Shown here: positions 48,437 to 58,672 of the stretch, piece after piece
How the letters are laid out: each line of letters starts with the position of its first letter
Numbering within the stretch: the first letter of the stretch is position 1
From: Leucobacter massiliensis
Lineage (GTDB): Bacteria > Actinomycetota > Actinomycetes > Actinomycetales > Microbacteriaceae
Direction of reading: 5' to 3'
Assembly (NCBI RefSeq): GCF_002982315.1
Contig: NZ_MWZD01000017.1
Span: 1-64,000 of the forward strand
Length of the DNA: 64,000 bases
The notes under the pieces: model-generated
Seen by the model: only the letters and a program-made list of their open reading frames with translations
Database searches by the model: none
What the model was told of the DNA's origin: nothing
Position numbers and translations under genes: made by a program

Positions 48437-49306
48437 TCAGCGGAGCACGACGGTGCGGTTGCCGTTCAGGAACACGCGCGACTCGCAGTGCCACTTGACG
48501 GCGTCGGCGAGGGCCTTGCTCTCCGTGTCCCGGCCCGCGGCGACGAGGTCCTCGGGCTCGAAGGAGTGATCGACCGGCTGGACCTGCTGCGCGATGATCG
48601 GGCCCTCATCGAGCTCGTGGTTGACGTAGTGCGCGGTCGCGCCGACGGTCTTCACGCCGCGCTCCCACGCCTGGTGGTAGGGCTTCGCCCCCTTGAAGGA
48701 GGGCAGGAAGGAGTGGTGGATGTTGATCGCGCGTCCGCTGAGCTCGCGCGAGAGATGATCGGAGAGGATCTGCATGTAGCGCGCGAGCACGACGAGGTCC
48801 ACCTCGAAGCGGTCCACGATCTCGAGCAGCTTCTGCTCCGCCTCGGGCTTCGTCTCGGGCGTGACGGGAATGTGGAAGAAGGGGATGCCGTGCCATTCGA
48901 CGAGCTGGCGGTGATCGGGGTGATTCGAGACGACGGCGACGATGTCTGCGGGGATCTCGCCGGCGCGGGTGCGGAACAGGAGGTCGTTGAGGCAGTGCCC
49001 GAACTTGGAGACCATCACGAGGGTCTTCACCTTCTCGGTCTCGGGCCGCACCGACCACTCGGCTTCGAAGCTCTCCGCGAGCTCTGCGAAGTCGGCCGAG
49101 ACGCTCGCCGCGTCTGCCGGCTCGCCGTCCGCGAAGGCGAATTTGGCCCGGAAGAAGAAGCGCCCGGTGACGAGGTCGTCGAACTGGCGCAGGTCGATGA
49201 TGTCGCAGCCGTGCTTCACCAGGACTCCGGTGAGCGCGTGGACGATGCCGATCTGCTGCGGGCACGTGAAGGTGAGGATGAACGTCCGCTGGGGGAGAGG
49301 AGACAT
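48437..49306 (-). CDS. purU: Formyltetrahydrofolate deformylase
   Basis: Hydrolyses 10-formyl-THF to formate and free THF. 289 residues: an N-terminal ACT domain (about 5-85) and a formyltransferase domain with INIHHSFLPSFKGA and the catalytic Asp in ELDEGPII. The true start is ATG 49306. In betaine users this enzyme regenerates THF after DMG oxidase and sarcosine oxidase load it with one-carbon units. A TATTAT -10 (49419-49424) with the operator directly upstream supports co-regulation with glyA-sox. Confidence 0.93.
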   Translation of the reverse strand: MSPLPQRTFILTFTCPQQIGIVHALTGVLVKHGCDIIDLRQFDDLVTGRFFFRAKFAFADGEPADAASVSADFAELAESFEAEWSVRPETEKVKTLVMVSKFGHCLNDLLFRTRAGEIPADIVAVVSNHPDHRQLVEWHGIPFFHIPVTPETKPEAEQKLLEIVDRFEVDLVVLARYMQILSDHLSRELSGRAINIHHSFLPSFKGAKPYHQAWERGVKTVGATAHYVNHELDEGPIIAQQVQPVDHSFEPEDLVAAGRDTESKALADAVKWHCESRVFLNGNRTVVLR

Positions 49307-49429
49307 GAAACCGCCTTTGCGTCGGTGCTGGTGAGCGGGGTGGTCCGGGTGGGCCGGATCCGCGGCCGGTCCGCCCCGAGTGTCTCGGGGTGGCTTCCCG
49401 CCGTGGACGCCGGCACCTATAATAGGCAA

Positions 49430-49441
49430 CTGATATATCAC
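49430..49441. promoter_or_regulatory. GATATAT operator at the purU promoter
   Basis: CTGATATATCAC contains the perfect palindrome TGATATATCA. It lies 5 bp upstream of the purU -10 box, between -10 and -35, where a bound repressor would block RNA polymerase. Confidence 0.7.
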
Positions 49442-49499
49442 TGCGATGCTAACCGGCTCGCGGCGCGAAGCGCAAGTACGCGGCTCTGCCCGCATCCCC

Positions 49500-49640
49500 C
49501 AATCCCCGTCTCCTATACACCTCTGACCCTCCAGATCTATTGCATGCACTCACATTTTTTTTTTTTTTCCAAGAAAAGGCCGCCATACGAACCCACCCTC
49601 GTTCTGGTGGGCTCGGAGATGTGTAAAAGAGCCCCCCCCT
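49500..49640. other. Embedded, degraded Nextera/P7 adapter sequence
   Basis: 49506-49527 resembles the Tn5 mosaic end plus adapter (CTGTCTCTTATACACATCT). A T-run at 49555-49568 is followed by 49569-49590, resembling P7 (CAAGCAGAAGACGGCATAC). Then come 8-10 index-like bases, and 49600-49633 resembles the i7 Nextera arm (GTGGGCTCGGAGATGTGT exactly). The order P7, index, transposon arm is that of a library adapter. This is an assembly artefact. Confidence 0.9.
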
Positions 49641-49802
49641 ACCCCCCGCCCCCCCGCCCGCACACGCGACAGCGAGCGGCGGTGCCGTGCGCGAACGAAA
49701 CCCCAAGGCATGGCGCACACCACCGCCACTCGCACACCACCACCACTCACCGCAGCCGAGAACCAACCGGACAGGAAGAAACAGGAAGAAACAGGGGCAG
49801 GG
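49641..49802. other. Low-quality-looking gap between adapter remnant and gntR
   Basis: C-runs, a CACACC-rich stretch and a tandem AGGAAGAAAC unit (around 49773-49792) differ from the base composition on both sides. No gene or site is seen. It may be error-rich read ends joined by the assembler. Confidence 0.5.
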
Positions 49803-50447
49803 TCAGAGAACGGTACGGACCGTGGCCTCGAAGTTGCGCACGTGATCCCCGGCGAGCTGCGCGGCGCGTTCGCTGTCGCCGTCGAGGATCGCGCTCAGGA
49901 GATCGATGTGCTCGGTGATGTGGCCGCTGATGTCCGGGATCCGATCGCGCACGAGGCACCAGATGCGCGTCGCGAGGTCGTCGAGCCGCTCCAGGGTCTC
50001 GGCGAGGTGGTGGTTGTCGATCGCGTGATAGATGAGCCGGTGCACGGTGAGGTCGTACTCGAGCAGGCCCCGCTTGTTCTCGGCGGGGTCGATCCCCTCC
50101 AGTTCGGAGATGACGGCCTCGAACTCGGCCTGCTGCTCTTCCCGCAGCGAGTTCGCCGCGTGTCGCGCCGCGAGCGGTTCGAGCACCTGGCGTACCTCGG
50201 AGATCGCGGCGAGGTCGGTGATGTCGACGTTCGTGGCGAAGGTGCCGCGCCGGGAGTAGGAGACGACGAGGTGATCGTTCTCGAGTCGCTTCAGCGCCTC
50301 GCGGATGGGCGTGCGCCCGAGGTCGAGCTCGAGCGAGAGGGCCAGTTCGTTGATGGCCGCGCCCGGCGGGATCTCCAGCATGATCAGGCGGCTGCGCAGC
50401 TCGCGATAGGCGCGGTCGGCCTTCGTCTCCTCAAGCGACCATTCCAC
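49803..50447 (-). CDS. GntR/FCD-family regulator of glycine-sarcosine genes
   Basis: 214 residues from a GTG with AGGAAG upstream; longer readings run into the promoter. A GntR winged helix (about 8-70, LGRTPIREALKRLENDHLV) and an all-helical FCD effector domain (about 80-210) with metal-type histidines (LTVHRLIYHAIDN and ITEHIDLL). It is divergent from glyA-soxBDAG. On the minus strand TAGAAT (50575-50580) is its -10 box, and the GATATAT operator lies between -35 and -10, implying autoregulation. Its 3' end abuts the suspect assembly junction. Confidence 0.83.
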   Translation of the reverse strand: MEWSLEETKADRAYRELRSRLIMLEIPPGAAINELALSLELDLGRTPIREALKRLENDHLVVSYSRRGTFATNVDITDLAAISEVRQVLEPLAARHAANSLREEQQAEFEAVISELEGIDPAENKRGLLEYDLTVHRLIYHAIDNHHLAETLERLDDLATRIWCLVRDRIPDISGHITEHIDLLSAILDGDSERAAQLAGDHVRNFEATVRTVL

Positions 50448-50591
50448 GGAGCTTCCTCTCGATAGCCGGCCCGCCGTCGGCGACCGGTGCCGCACGGCCC
50501 GCCGCGTCACTGCTCCCGGGGAGCAGCGGCTCGCCGGGCCGGGACGGACCTTGACGGGCTCATGTCCTGGCAATATTCTACTAGGGACCAC

Positions 50592-50603
50592 CTGATATAT
50601 TAG
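50592..50603. promoter_or_regulatory. GATATAT operator in the gntR/glyA divergent promoter
   Basis: CTGATATATTAG covers the probable -10 box of glyA (TATATT, 50596-50601) and the spacer of the gntR promoter, so one bound dimer could shut both. Confidence 0.7.
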
Positions 50604-50632
50604 TTGGTGATCAATCGTACGAAGGAGTTCCG

Positions 50633-51970
50633 ATGACGCAGCCCGCTGCTTTCCAGCCCCGCACCCCGCACGAGCTGAACGCCCCGATCGCAGAGCTCGA
50701 CCCCGAGGTGGCGGAGCGCATCGACGCTGAGCTCGATCGCCAGCGCCGCGGGCTCGAGATGATCGCCTCCGAGAACCACACCGCGCAGGCGGTCATGCAG
50801 GCGCAGGGATCCGTCCTCACCAACAAGTACGCCGAGGGCTATCCGGGACGCCGGTACTACGGCGGCTGCGAGGAGGTCGACGTCATCGAGACCCTCGCCA
50901 TCGACCGCCTCAAGCAGCTCTTCGGCGCCGAGTTCGCGAATGTGCAGCCGCACTCCGGCGCCCAGGCCAATGCCTCGGCCATGCACGCGCTCATCAAGCC
51001 GGGCGACACGATCCTCGGTCTCAACCTCGCTCACGGCGGCCACCTCACCCACGGCATGCGCCTCAACTTCTCGGGGCGGCTCTACAACATCGTGCCCTAC
51101 GGCGTCGATCCCGAGACCCATCGCGTCGACATGGCCGAGGTCGAACGGCTCGCCCGCGAGCACCGCCCGCAGCTCATCATCGCGGGCTGGTCCGCCTACC
51201 CGCGCCAGCTCGACTTCGCCGAGTTCCGCCGCATCGCGGACGAGGTCGGGGCCTACCTCATGGTCGACATGGCCCACTTCGCGGGGCTCGTCGCCGCCGG
51301 GCTGCACCCGAGCCCCGTGCCGCACGCGCACGTCACGACCTCCACCACGCACAAGACCTTGGGCGGGCCGCGCGGCGGGATCATCCTCTCGAACGACGCG
51401 GAGATCGCGAAGAAGATCAACTCGGCGGTGTTCCCCGGTCAGCAGGGCGGACCGCTCGAGCACGTCATCGCGGGGAAGGCGGTCGCCTTCAAGATCGCGG
51501 CGAGCGACGCCTTCGCGGAGCGCCAGCAGCGCACCCTCGCGGGGTCGCGGATCCTCGCCGAGCGGCTCACCCGCCCGGACGTCGCCGAGCGCGGCATCAG
51601 CGTGCTCACCGGCGGCACCGATGTGCATCTCGTGCTCGTCGATCTGCGCGACTCCGTGCTCGACGGGCAGGCGGCGGAGGATCTGCTCGCGGAGGTGGAG
51701 ATCACGGTCAACCGCAACGCGGTGCCCTTCGATCCGCGCCCGCCGATGGTCACCAGCGGCCTGCGCATCGGCACCCCAGCGCTCGCGACCCGAGGCTTCG
51801 GCGAGGAGGCCTTCGCCGAGGTCGCCGACATCATCGCCGAGACGCTGATCGCCGGCACCGCCGAGGGCGGCGCCGAGCCCGCGACCGTGTCCGCCCTGCG
51901 CGAACGCGTCACCGCACTCGCCGATGCCCACCCGCTCTACCCCGAACTCGCACCGATCGGAGCACGCTGA
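50633..51970 (+). CDS. glyA: Serine hydroxymethyltransferase
   Basis: Joins glycine with 5,10-methylene-THF to give serine. 445 residues. The PLP lysine is K241 in [12 protein letters not shown], and QPHSGAQAN and the N-terminal [11 protein letters not shown] are typical. GAAGGAG before ATG. First gene of glyA-soxBDAG-sdaA, so it is a catabolic copy; a housekeeping glyA probably exists elsewhere. It consumes both products of sarcosine oxidase. Confidence 0.95.
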   Translation: MTQPAAFQPRTPHELNAPIAELDPEVAERIDAELDRQRRGLEMIASENHTAQAVMQAQGSVLTNKYAEGYPGRRYYGGCEEVDVIETLAIDRLKQLFGAEFANVQPHSGAQANASAMHALIKPGDTILGLNLAHGGHLTHGMRLNFSGRLYNIVPYGVDPETHRVDMAEVERLAREHRPQLIIAGWSAYPRQLDFAEFRRIADEVGAYLMVDMAHFAGLVAAGLHPSPVPHAHVTTSTTHKTLGGPRGGIILSNDAEIAKKINSAVFPGQQGGPLEHVIAGKAVAFKIAASDAFAERQQRTLAGSRILAERLTRPDVAERGISVLTGGTDVHLVLVDLRDSVLDGQAAEDLLAEVEITVNRNAVPFDPRPPMVTSGLRIGTPALATRGFGEEAFAEVADIIAETLIAGTAEGGAEPATVSALRERVTALADAHPLYPELAPIGAR

Positions 51971-53187
51971 TGGCCGAGCTGCTGCCGGAGCACCCGGCAT
52001 TCCTGTGGCGCAACCCCGAGCCGAAGACCGGGTACGACGCCGTCATCGTCGGCGGCGGCGGCCACGGCCTCGCCACCGCCTACTACCTCGCGAAGAACCA
52101 CGGCATCACGAACATCGCCGTGCTCGAACGCGGCTGGCTCGCCGGCGGCAACATGGCGCGCAACACGACGATCATCCGCTCCAACTACCTCTGGGACGAG
52201 TCGGCCGCGATCTACGAGCACTCCCTCAAGCTGTGGGAGCAGCTCCCCGAGGAGCTCGAGTACGACTTCCTCTTCTCGCAGCGCGGCGTGATGAACCTCG
52301 CGCACACCCTGCAGGACGTGCGCGAGTCGAAGCGCCGCGTCAACGCGAACGTGCTCAACGGCGTCGACGCGGAGTGGCTCACCCCCGCCGAGGTCAAGGA
52401 GCTGTGCCCGATCATCAACATCGGCGAGGAGCTGCGCTACCCCGTGATGGGGGCGACCTACCAGCCACGCGCCGGGATCGCGAAGCACGACCATGTGGCG
52501 TGGGCCTTCGCACGCAAGTGCGACGAGATGGGGGTCGACATCATCCAGAACTGCGAGGTGACCGGCTTCGTCAAGGAGGGCGACCGCGTCGTCGCCGTCG
52601 AGACGAGCCGCGGGCGCATCGAGACGAGGCGGGTCGGCCTGGCCGCGGCCGGCAACTCCTCCGTGCTCGCCGATCTCGCGGGCTTCAAGCTGCCGATCCA
52701 GTCGCACCCGCTGCAGGCGCTCGTCTCCGAGCTGTTCGAGCCGGTGCACCCGACCGTCGTCATGTCCAATCACGTGCACGTCTACGTCTCGCAGGCGCAC
52801 AAGGGCGAGCTGGTGATGGGCGCCGGCGTCGACGCCTACAACGGCTACGGCCAGCGCGGCGCCTTCCACGTCGTCGAGGAGCAGCTGGCGGCGGCCGTCG
52901 AGCTGTTCCCGATCTTCGCCAGAGCGCACCTGCTGCGCACCTGGGGCGGCATCGTCGACGTCACGCTCGACGCCTCGCCGATCGTCTCGAAGACGCCCAT
53001 CGAGGGCATGTTCGTGAACTGCGGCTGGGGCACCGGCGGCTTCAAGGGCACTCCCGGCGCCGGATTCTCCTTCGCGCACACGATCGCAACGGGCGAGCCG
53101 CACGCCCTCAACGCCCCCTTCTCGCTCGACCGCTTCGAGACCGGTCGCCTCATCGACGAGCACGGCGCTGCCGCCGTCGCCCACTAG
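51970..53187 (+). CDS. soxB: Sarcosine oxidase beta subunit
   Basis: 405 residues. An FAD Rossmann motif IVGGGGHG (26-33) lies near the start. The flavin-binding segment AKHDHVAW contains H173 and H175, where heterotetrameric sarcosine oxidases attach FMN covalently. Forms the catalytic core with SoxA, oxidising sarcosine to glycine with O2. The ATG overlaps the glyA stop by one base. Confidence 0.95.
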   Translation: MAELLPEHPAFLWRNPEPKTGYDAVIVGGGGHGLATAYYLAKNHGITNIAVLERGWLAGGNMARNTTIIRSNYLWDESAAIYEHSLKLWEQLPEELEYDFLFSQRGVMNLAHTLQDVRESKRRVNANVLNGVDAEWLTPAEVKELCPIINIGEELRYPVMGATYQPRAGIAKHDHVAWAFARKCDEMGVDIIQNCEVTGFVKEGDRVVAVETSRGRIETRRVGLAAAGNSSVLADLAGFKLPIQSHPLQALVSELFEPVHPTVVMSNHVHVYVSQAHKGELVMGAGVDAYNGYGQRGAFHVVEEQLAAAVELFPIFARAHLLRTWGGIVDVTLDASPIVSKTPIEGMFVNCGWGTGGFKGTPGAGFSFAHTIATGEPHALNAPFSLDRFETGRLIDEHGAAAVAH

Positions 53188-53207
53188 CGCAGCAGAAAGG
53201 AACGATC

Positions 53208-53504
53208 ATGCTGCTCATCGAGTGCCCCAACTGCGGCCCGCGCGACGAGGTCGAGTTTCACTACGGCGGACAGGCGCACGTGCCCTACCCCGAGGATCCC
53301 TTCGCGCTGAGCGACCGGGAGTGGGCGGAGTACCTCTTCTATCGCGAGAACACCCGCGGCGTCTTCGCCGAGCGGTGGAGCCACAGCGCGGGGTGCCGCA
53401 AGTGGTTCAACGCCCTCCGCGACACCGTCACCTACGAGTTCAAGGCCGTCTACCGCATGGGCGAGCCCCGGCCCGCACTGCCCGAGGAAGAGGACGCACG
53501 ATGA
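53208..53504 (+). CDS. soxD: Sarcosine oxidase delta subunit
   Basis: 98 residues. Zinc ligands are visible: C6 and C9 (CPNCG), H59 and C63 (HSAGC). Structural subunit of the SoxABDG complex. AAAGGA before the ATG. It overlaps soxA by 4 bp. Confidence 0.94.
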   Translation: MLLIECPNCGPRDEVEFHYGGQAHVPYPEDPFALSDREWAEYLFYRENTRGVFAERWSHSAGCRKWFNALRDTVTYEFKAVYRMGEPRPALPEEEDAR

Positions 53505-56467
53505 GCGCAGCACGCCTGGACGCCGGCCGCGCGGCCGGACGCGGGATCGACCGATCCCGCGAGATCTCCTTCTCCGTCGACGGCACCGCCTACCGCGGTT
53601 TCGCGGGCGACACGATCGCGAGCGCGCTGCTCGCGGCCGGCCGCATCGACTGCGGTCCCTCGATGTATCTCGGCCGCCCGCGCGGCGTCTTCTCCGCCGG
53701 GGTGGAGGAGCCCAACGCGCTCGTCGCGGTCAAGGCGCGTGCCGCAGGCGAGGTCGACGAGTCGATGCTGCCCGCCACCCGGGTGCAGATCACGGAGGGC
53801 CTGGAGGCGCGGTACCTGAGCGGCCTCGGCACGCTCGACCCGCGGAAGGACGAGTCGGTCTACGACCACAAGTTCGTGCACACCGACGTGCTCGTCGTCG
53901 GCGCGGGCCCGGCGGGCCTCGCCGCGGCGCGCGAGGCGGGCAAGAGCGGCGCACGCACCATCCTCATCGACGAGCAGAGCGCGCCGGGCGGCGCGCTGCT
54001 GAGCGCCCGCGAGGAGCTCATCGACGGCATCGAGGGTGCGCAGTGGGCCGCCTCGGTGGTCGAGCGGCTGAGCGGGCTGGGCGAGTTCAGCTACCTGCCC
54101 CGCACCACCGCCTTCGGCAGCTACGACGCGAACTACGTCGTCGCCGTGGAGGATCGCAGCGACGCCCTGCTGGCCGCCCCGCACCCCGGCTCACCCCGGC
54201 AGCGCATCTGGCACATCCGGGCGCAGCAGGTGGTGCTCGCCACGGGGGCCCACGAGCGCCCCATCGTCTTCGCGAACAACGACCGTCCCGGCGTCATGCT
54301 CGCCGGGGCGGTGCGCAGCTACCTGAACCGCTACGCGGTGGCGGCGGGTTCCCGGATCGCGATCGCCACCACCAACGACTCGGCCTACGAGCTGCTCGGC
54401 GAGCTGCACGACGCGGGCGTCGACGTGGTCGCCGTGGTCGACTCGCGTGAGCAGGCCTCGGCGTCGGCAGCCGCGGCGCTCGGCCGCGCCGGCGTGCGCG
54501 GCATCTTCGGCTCCGCGGTCGTCGACACCGCGGGCGACGGCCCGGCCGGCCGCGTCAGCGCGGTGCGGGTCTCCCGCATCGACGACGCCGGCGCGCTGCT
54601 GGGCGAGGTCGAGACCATCGAGGCGGATCTGCTGGCCGTCTCGGGCGGGTTCTCGCCCGTGGTGCACCTGCACACGCAGCGGCAGGGCCGGGTCGCGTGG
54701 GACGATCGGATCGCGGGCTTCGTGCCCAGCTCGGCCGTCGCGAATCAGGCGCTCGCCGGTGCGGTGAACGGGCGGTACGCGCTGGACGACGCGCTCTTCG
54801 AGGGCGCCACGGCCGGGCAGCGGGCGGCGCAGCGCGCGGGCTTCGCCGCGCCGCTGATGGTGCCGCAGGCGGGTGCGGCGGGCGGCGATGCCGCGGGCGC
54901 CTCCGAGGCCGCGGGGCGCCACGCCGCTGCGGCCGCCCCGGAGGACGGCGGCATCCGGCCGCTGTGGCTCGTCCCGGGAACGGGCGAGCCGGGGGAGTGG
55001 CGTGAGCACTTCGTCGACCTGCAGCGCGACCAGACCGTCGCCGACGTGTACCGGGCGACCGGCGCGGGCATGCGCTCCATCGAGCACGTCAAGCGCTACA
55101 CCTCCATCTCCACGGCGAACGACCAGGGCAAGACGAGCGGCGTCAACGCGATCGGCGTCATCGCCGCGGCGCTCGGCCGCGACGGCCTCGCCGGCTTCGG
55201 CAGCACCTCGCATCGCGCTCCGTACACGCCCGTCGCCTTCGCTGCGGTGGCCGGACGGCGCCGCGGCGAGCTCTTCGATCCTGCCCGGCTCACCTCGATC
55301 CACCCCTGGCACGTGGCTCACGGCGCCGAGTTCGAGGACGTCGGCCAGTGGAAGCGGCCCTGGTACTACCCGCAGCCGGGTGAGGACCTGGACGCCGCGG
55401 TGCTGCGCGAGTGCGCCGCGGTGCGCGAGTCGGTGGGGTTCCAGGACGCCTCCACGCTCGGGAAGATCGAGATCCGCGGCGCCGACGCCGGCGAGTTCCT
55501 GAACCGGATCTACACGAACGGCTTCGCGAAGCTCAAGCAGGGCAGCGCGCGCTACGGCGTGATGTGCACTCCCGACGGCATGATCTTCGACGACGGGGTG
55601 ACGCTGCGCCTCGCGGAGGACCGCTTCTTCATGACGACCACCACGGGCGGCGCGGCGCGCGTGCTCGAGTGGCTGGAGGAGTGGCACCAGACCGAGTGGC
55701 CCGAGCTCGACGTCGTGTTCACCTCGGTGACCGAGCAGTGGAGCACGGTCGCGGTCGTCGGACCCCGATCCCGCGAGGTCGTCGCGAAGCTCGCACCGGA
55801 TCTCGAGCTCTCCAACGAGGCCTTCCCCTTCATGACGTTCCAGGAGACGCGCCTGGCGAGCGGGATCCCCGCCCGCATCTGCCGCATCTCCTTCTCGGGC
55901 GAGCTCGCCTTCGAGATCAATGTCGAGACCTGCTACGGCCTGACGGTGTGGGAGGCGGTGGCCGCTGCGGGCGAGGAGTTCGGGATCACGCCCTACGGCA
56001 CGGAGACGATGCACGTGCTGCGCGCCGAGAAGGGCTTCATCATCGTCGGGCAGGACACCGACGGCACGGTCACCCCGCAGGACGCCGGCATGGAGTGGGT
56101 GGTGTCGAAGCAGAAGGACTTCATCGGCAAGCGCTCCTTCGCCCGGGAGGACACGGCGCGCGAGGACCGCAAGCACCTCGTCGGGGTGCTCCCGGTCGAC
56201 GGCCGGACCCGTCTGGAGGAGGGCGCGCAGTTGGTGGCGGCGGACACGCCGATCACCCCGGAGCGGGGGCCGGTGCCCATGATCGGCCATGTCACCTCCT
56301 CCTACCAGTCGGCGGCGCTCGGCCGTCCCTTCGGTCTCGCGCTCGTGGAGAACGGCCGCAACCGGATGGGCGAGCTCGTGCGCGTGCCGGCGGGCGATGA
56401 CATCATCGAGGTGGAGATCACCTCTCCCGTGTTCTACGATCCCGAAGGGAAGCGACGCGATGGCTGA
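53501..56467 (+). CDS. soxA: Sarcosine oxidase alpha subunit
   Basis: 988 residues. An N-terminal ferredoxin-like SoxA module (about 20-100, with [17 protein letters not shown]), a NAD/FAD two-dinucleotide domain ([14 protein letters not shown], about 129-142; ATGAHERP, about 248), and a GcvT-like folate domain (about 590-980) that captures the methyl carbon as methylene-THF. An Ala/Gly-rich insertion of about 35 residues near 450-485 looks like a loop expansion. The canonical order B-D-A-G is kept with overlaps. Confidence 0.95.
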   Translation: MSAARLDAGRAAGRGIDRSREISFSVDGTAYRGFAGDTIASALLAAGRIDCGPSMYLGRPRGVFSAGVEEPNALVAVKARAAGEVDESMLPATRVQITEGLEARYLSGLGTLDPRKDESVYDHKFVHTDVLVVGAGPAGLAAAREAGKSGARTILIDEQSAPGGALLSAREELIDGIEGAQWAASVVERLSGLGEFSYLPRTTAFGSYDANYVVAVEDRSDALLAAPHPGSPRQRIWHIRAQQVVLATGAHERPIVFANNDRPGVMLAGAVRSYLNRYAVAAGSRIAIATTNDSAYELLGELHDAGVDVVAVVDSREQASASAAAALGRAGVRGIFGSAVVDTAGDGPAGRVSAVRVSRIDDAGALLGEVETIEADLLAVSGGFSPVVHLHTQRQGRVAWDDRIAGFVPSSAVANQALAGAVNGRYALDDALFEGATAGQRAAQRAGFAAPLMVPQAGAAGGDAAGASEAAGRHAAAAAPEDGGIRPLWLVPGTGEPGEWREHFVDLQRDQTVADVYRATGAGMRSIEHVKRYTSISTANDQGKTSGVNAIGVIAAALGRDGLAGFGSTSHRAPYTPVAFAAVAGRRRGELFDPARLTSIHPWHVAHGAEFEDVGQWKRPWYYPQPGEDLDAAVLRECAAVRESVGFQDASTLGKIEIRGADAGEFLNRIYTNGFAKLKQGSARYGVMCTPDGMIFDDGVTLRLAEDRFFMTTTTGGAARVLEWLEEWHQTEWPELDVVFTSVTEQWSTVAVVGPRSREVVAKLAPDLELSNEAFPFMTFQETRLASGIPARICRISFSGELAFEINVETCYGLTVWEAVAAAGEEFGITPYGTETMHVLRAEKGFIIVGQDTDGTVTPQDAGMEWVVSKQKDFIGKRSFAREDTAREDRKHLVGVLPVDGRTRLEEGAQLVAADTPITPERGPVPMIGHVTSSYQSAALGRPFGLALVENGRNRMGELVRVPAGDDIIEVEITSPVFYDPEGKRRDG

Positions 56468-57083
56468 GCACACGATCGAGCTGAACCGCCTGCGGGTCTC
56501 GCCGGCGGCCCATCTCGCCGACGCCATGCGCGCCGGCGAGATCACCGGACCGCGCGCCGTCTCGCTGCGCGAGCTGCCCTTCGTGCCGCAGCTGGGTCTG
56601 CGCTGCGTCCCCGGTTCGGCCTCCGCGGCGGCGGTCGAGGAGGCGCTCGGTCTGCCGCTGCCCGCCCGGGTGGGGGAGGTGAGCGGCGACCCCGACGGCC
56701 TGCACGTGCTGTGGCTCGGCCCGGACGAGTTCCTCGCGGTCGACGTGTCGCGGCAGCAGGAGCCGGGGGAGGGCGCCCAAGTGGCCGCCGCGCTCGACGG
56801 CCTGCCCGGCCAGTGCGTGGACCTCTCGGCCAACCGCACCGTGCTGGAGCTGCGCGGGCCGAGCGCCCGCGAGGTGCTCGAGAAGGGCTGCCCCGCGGAT
56901 CTGCACCCGCGGGTGTTCCCGGCGGGCAGCGGGATCGTCACCCAGCTGGGGCTGGTGCCGGTGCTGCTGCACCGATCGGATGAGCGCACCTTCCGCGTCT
57001 TCCCGAGGGCGTCCTTCGCGGACTTCACGGTGCGGTGGCTGCTCGACGCCATGGTCGAGTTCGCGGAGCCAGGGGGGTCCTGA
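56460..57083 (+). CDS. soxG: Sarcosine oxidase gamma subunit
   Basis: 207 residues. GcvT-like fold with the conserved [30 protein letters not shown] and [19 protein letters not shown] blocks. ATG lies within the last codons of soxA (8-bp overlap). The stop overlaps sdaA by one base. Confidence 0.93.
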   Translation: MAEHTIELNRLRVSPAAHLADAMRAGEITGPRAVSLRELPFVPQLGLRCVPGSASAAAVEEALGLPLPARVGEVSGDPDGLHVLWLGPDEFLAVDVSRQQEPGEGAQVAAALDGLPGQCVDLSANRTVLELRGPSAREVLEKGCPADLHPRVFPAGSGIVTQLGLVPVLLHRSDERTFRVFPRASFADFTVRWLLDAMVEFAEPGGS

Positions 57084-58453
57084 TGCCGCTGAGCGTGCTC
57101 GACCTCTTCTCGATCGGCATCGGCCCGTCCTCATCGCACACGGTGGGGCCGATGCGCGCCGCGGCCCGCTTCCTCGGTGAGCTCAGGGGCGCAGGGCTGC
57201 TGGAGCGCGTGAACCGGGTGCAGTGCGGGCTGTTCGGCTCGCTGGGGGCCACGGGCCGCGGTCACGGCTCCGACACGGCCGTGATCGTGGGGCTCTCGGG
57301 GCACGAGCCGGAGACGGTCGACCCGGGCATCGTGCCGGAGCTGGTCGGTCGCGCGCGCGAGACGAGGACGCTGCTGCTCGGCGGCGAGCGGCCGATCCCC
57401 TTCGACGAGGCGGCGGACGTGGTGCTGCACCTGCGGCGCTCGCTGCCGGGGCACCCGAACGGCATGCGCCTCACCGCGTTCGACGCGGCGGGAGACGTCG
57501 TGCTCGAGCGGGAGTACTACTCGATCGGGGGCGGCTTCGTCGTCTCCGACGAGGAGCTGGCTTCGCCGCCGGAGGAGGAGCACCCGGATCCGCTGCCCTT
57601 CGCGAGCGGCGGCGAACTGCTGGAGCGCTGCCGCGAGATCGGCGGCGGGATCGCCGACGTGATGCTCGTCAATGAGACCGCGCACCGCGACGAGGCGGAG
57701 CTGCGCGAGCGCCTGCTGCGGATCTGGGCGGTGATGGAGGAGTGCGTGGAGAACGGCTGCACGCGACAGGAGGAACTGCTGCCCGGCAAGCTGGGCGTGC
57801 GGCGCCGCGCCCCCGGCCTGCTGGCCCGTCTCCGCGCGGAGGACCGCGAGGACGGCTCGTTGCACGCCCTGGAGTGGGTCAATCTGTACGCGCTCGCCGT
57901 GAACGAGGAGAACGCCTCGGGAGGCCGGATCGTCACGGCGCCGACCAACGGGGCCGCCGGGATCATTCCCGCGGTGCTCCACTACTACACGCGCTTCATC
58001 CGCGACGCGAACGAGGACCGCGTGATCGAGTTCATGCTGACCGCGGGAGCGATCGGCACGCTGATGAAGCGGAACGCCTCGATCTCGGGTGCGGAGCTGG
58101 GCTGCCAGGCGGAGGTCGGATCGGCCTGCTCGATGGCGGCGGGTGCGCTCTGCGCGGTGCTCGGCGGCACGCCCGAGCAGGTGGAGAACGCGGCGGAGAT
58201 CGGCCTGGAGCACAATCTGGGGCTCACCTGCGATCCGGTCGGCGGTCTCGTGCAGGTGCCCTGCATCGAGCGGAACGCGATCGCCTCGGTGAAGGCGATC
58301 AACGCCGCGCGGCTCGCGCTCGCGGGCGACGGCTCCCACCGGGTGAGCCTCGACCAGGCGATCACCACGATGCGCCAGACGGGCGAGGACATGAAGTCGA
58401 AGTACAAGGAGACCTCTCGCGGCGGACTCGCCGTGAACGTGGTCGAGTGCTGA
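57083..58453 (+). CDS. sdaA: L-serine dehydratase, iron-sulfur type
   Basis: Converts L-serine to pyruvate and ammonia, ending the betaine route. 456 residues, fused single-chain form: the beta domain with [14 protein letters not shown] (14-27) and the alpha domain with [17 protein letters not shown]. The cluster cysteines are in [12 protein letters not shown] and [18 protein letters not shown]. It is the last gene of the glyA-sox operon and is translationally coupled to soxG. Confidence 0.95.
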   Translation: MPLSVLDLFSIGIGPSSSHTVGPMRAAARFLGELRGAGLLERVNRVQCGLFGSLGATGRGHGSDTAVIVGLSGHEPETVDPGIVPELVGRARETRTLLLGGERPIPFDEAADVVLHLRRSLPGHPNGMRLTAFDAAGDVVLEREYYSIGGGFVVSDEELASPPEEEHPDPLPFASGGELLERCREIGGGIADVMLVNETAHRDEAELRERLLRIWAVMEECVENGCTRQEELLPGKLGVRRRAPGLLARLRAEDREDGSLHALEWVNLYALAVNEENASGGRIVTAPTNGAAGIIPAVLHYYTRFIRDANEDRVIEFMLTAGAIGTLMKRNASISGAELGCQAEVGSACSMAAGALCAVLGGTPEQVENAAEIGLEHNLGLTCDPVGGLVQVPCIERNAIASVKAINAARLALAGDGSHRVSLDQAITTMRQTGEDMKSKYKETSRGGLAVNVVEC

Positions 58454-58620
58454 GGGTCCTGTTCCCGGACGTGCGTTGCCGTGCTCGGCCCCGGCTGTGG
58501 CCGGGGCGCTGCGGCTGCGGTGCCGCGTCCGTTCGGCTCCCGGATCCGGGGTGCCGGACGGCGCCCGGCGCCCCGGCGTCGCGGGCCGTGCCGCGGTGCC
58601 TCCGCGGGGTAGGCTGGTCG

Positions 58621-58656
58621 ATGTTGTGCGGCCGCGGCCGCGTGTTCTTCGAGTAG
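58621..58656 (+). CDS. Possible 11-codon leader peptide upstream of aspA
   Basis: TAGGCT (58610-58615) is followed after 5 nt by ATG and the frame MLCGRGRVFFE, which stops 16 nt before the aspA start. Geometry fits a leaderless upstream ORF. The 219-bp gap holds nothing else I recognise. It could be chance. Confidence 0.35.
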   Translation: MLCGRGRVFFE

Positions 58657-58672
58657 TGGAGCCCAGATACCG

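Noticed and set aside
49418-49423. Plus-strand TATAAT as promoter of a gene at 49440-49800
   Set aside because: No credible gene follows; the region is adapter-derived. The same bases read TATTAT on the minus strand and fit purU.
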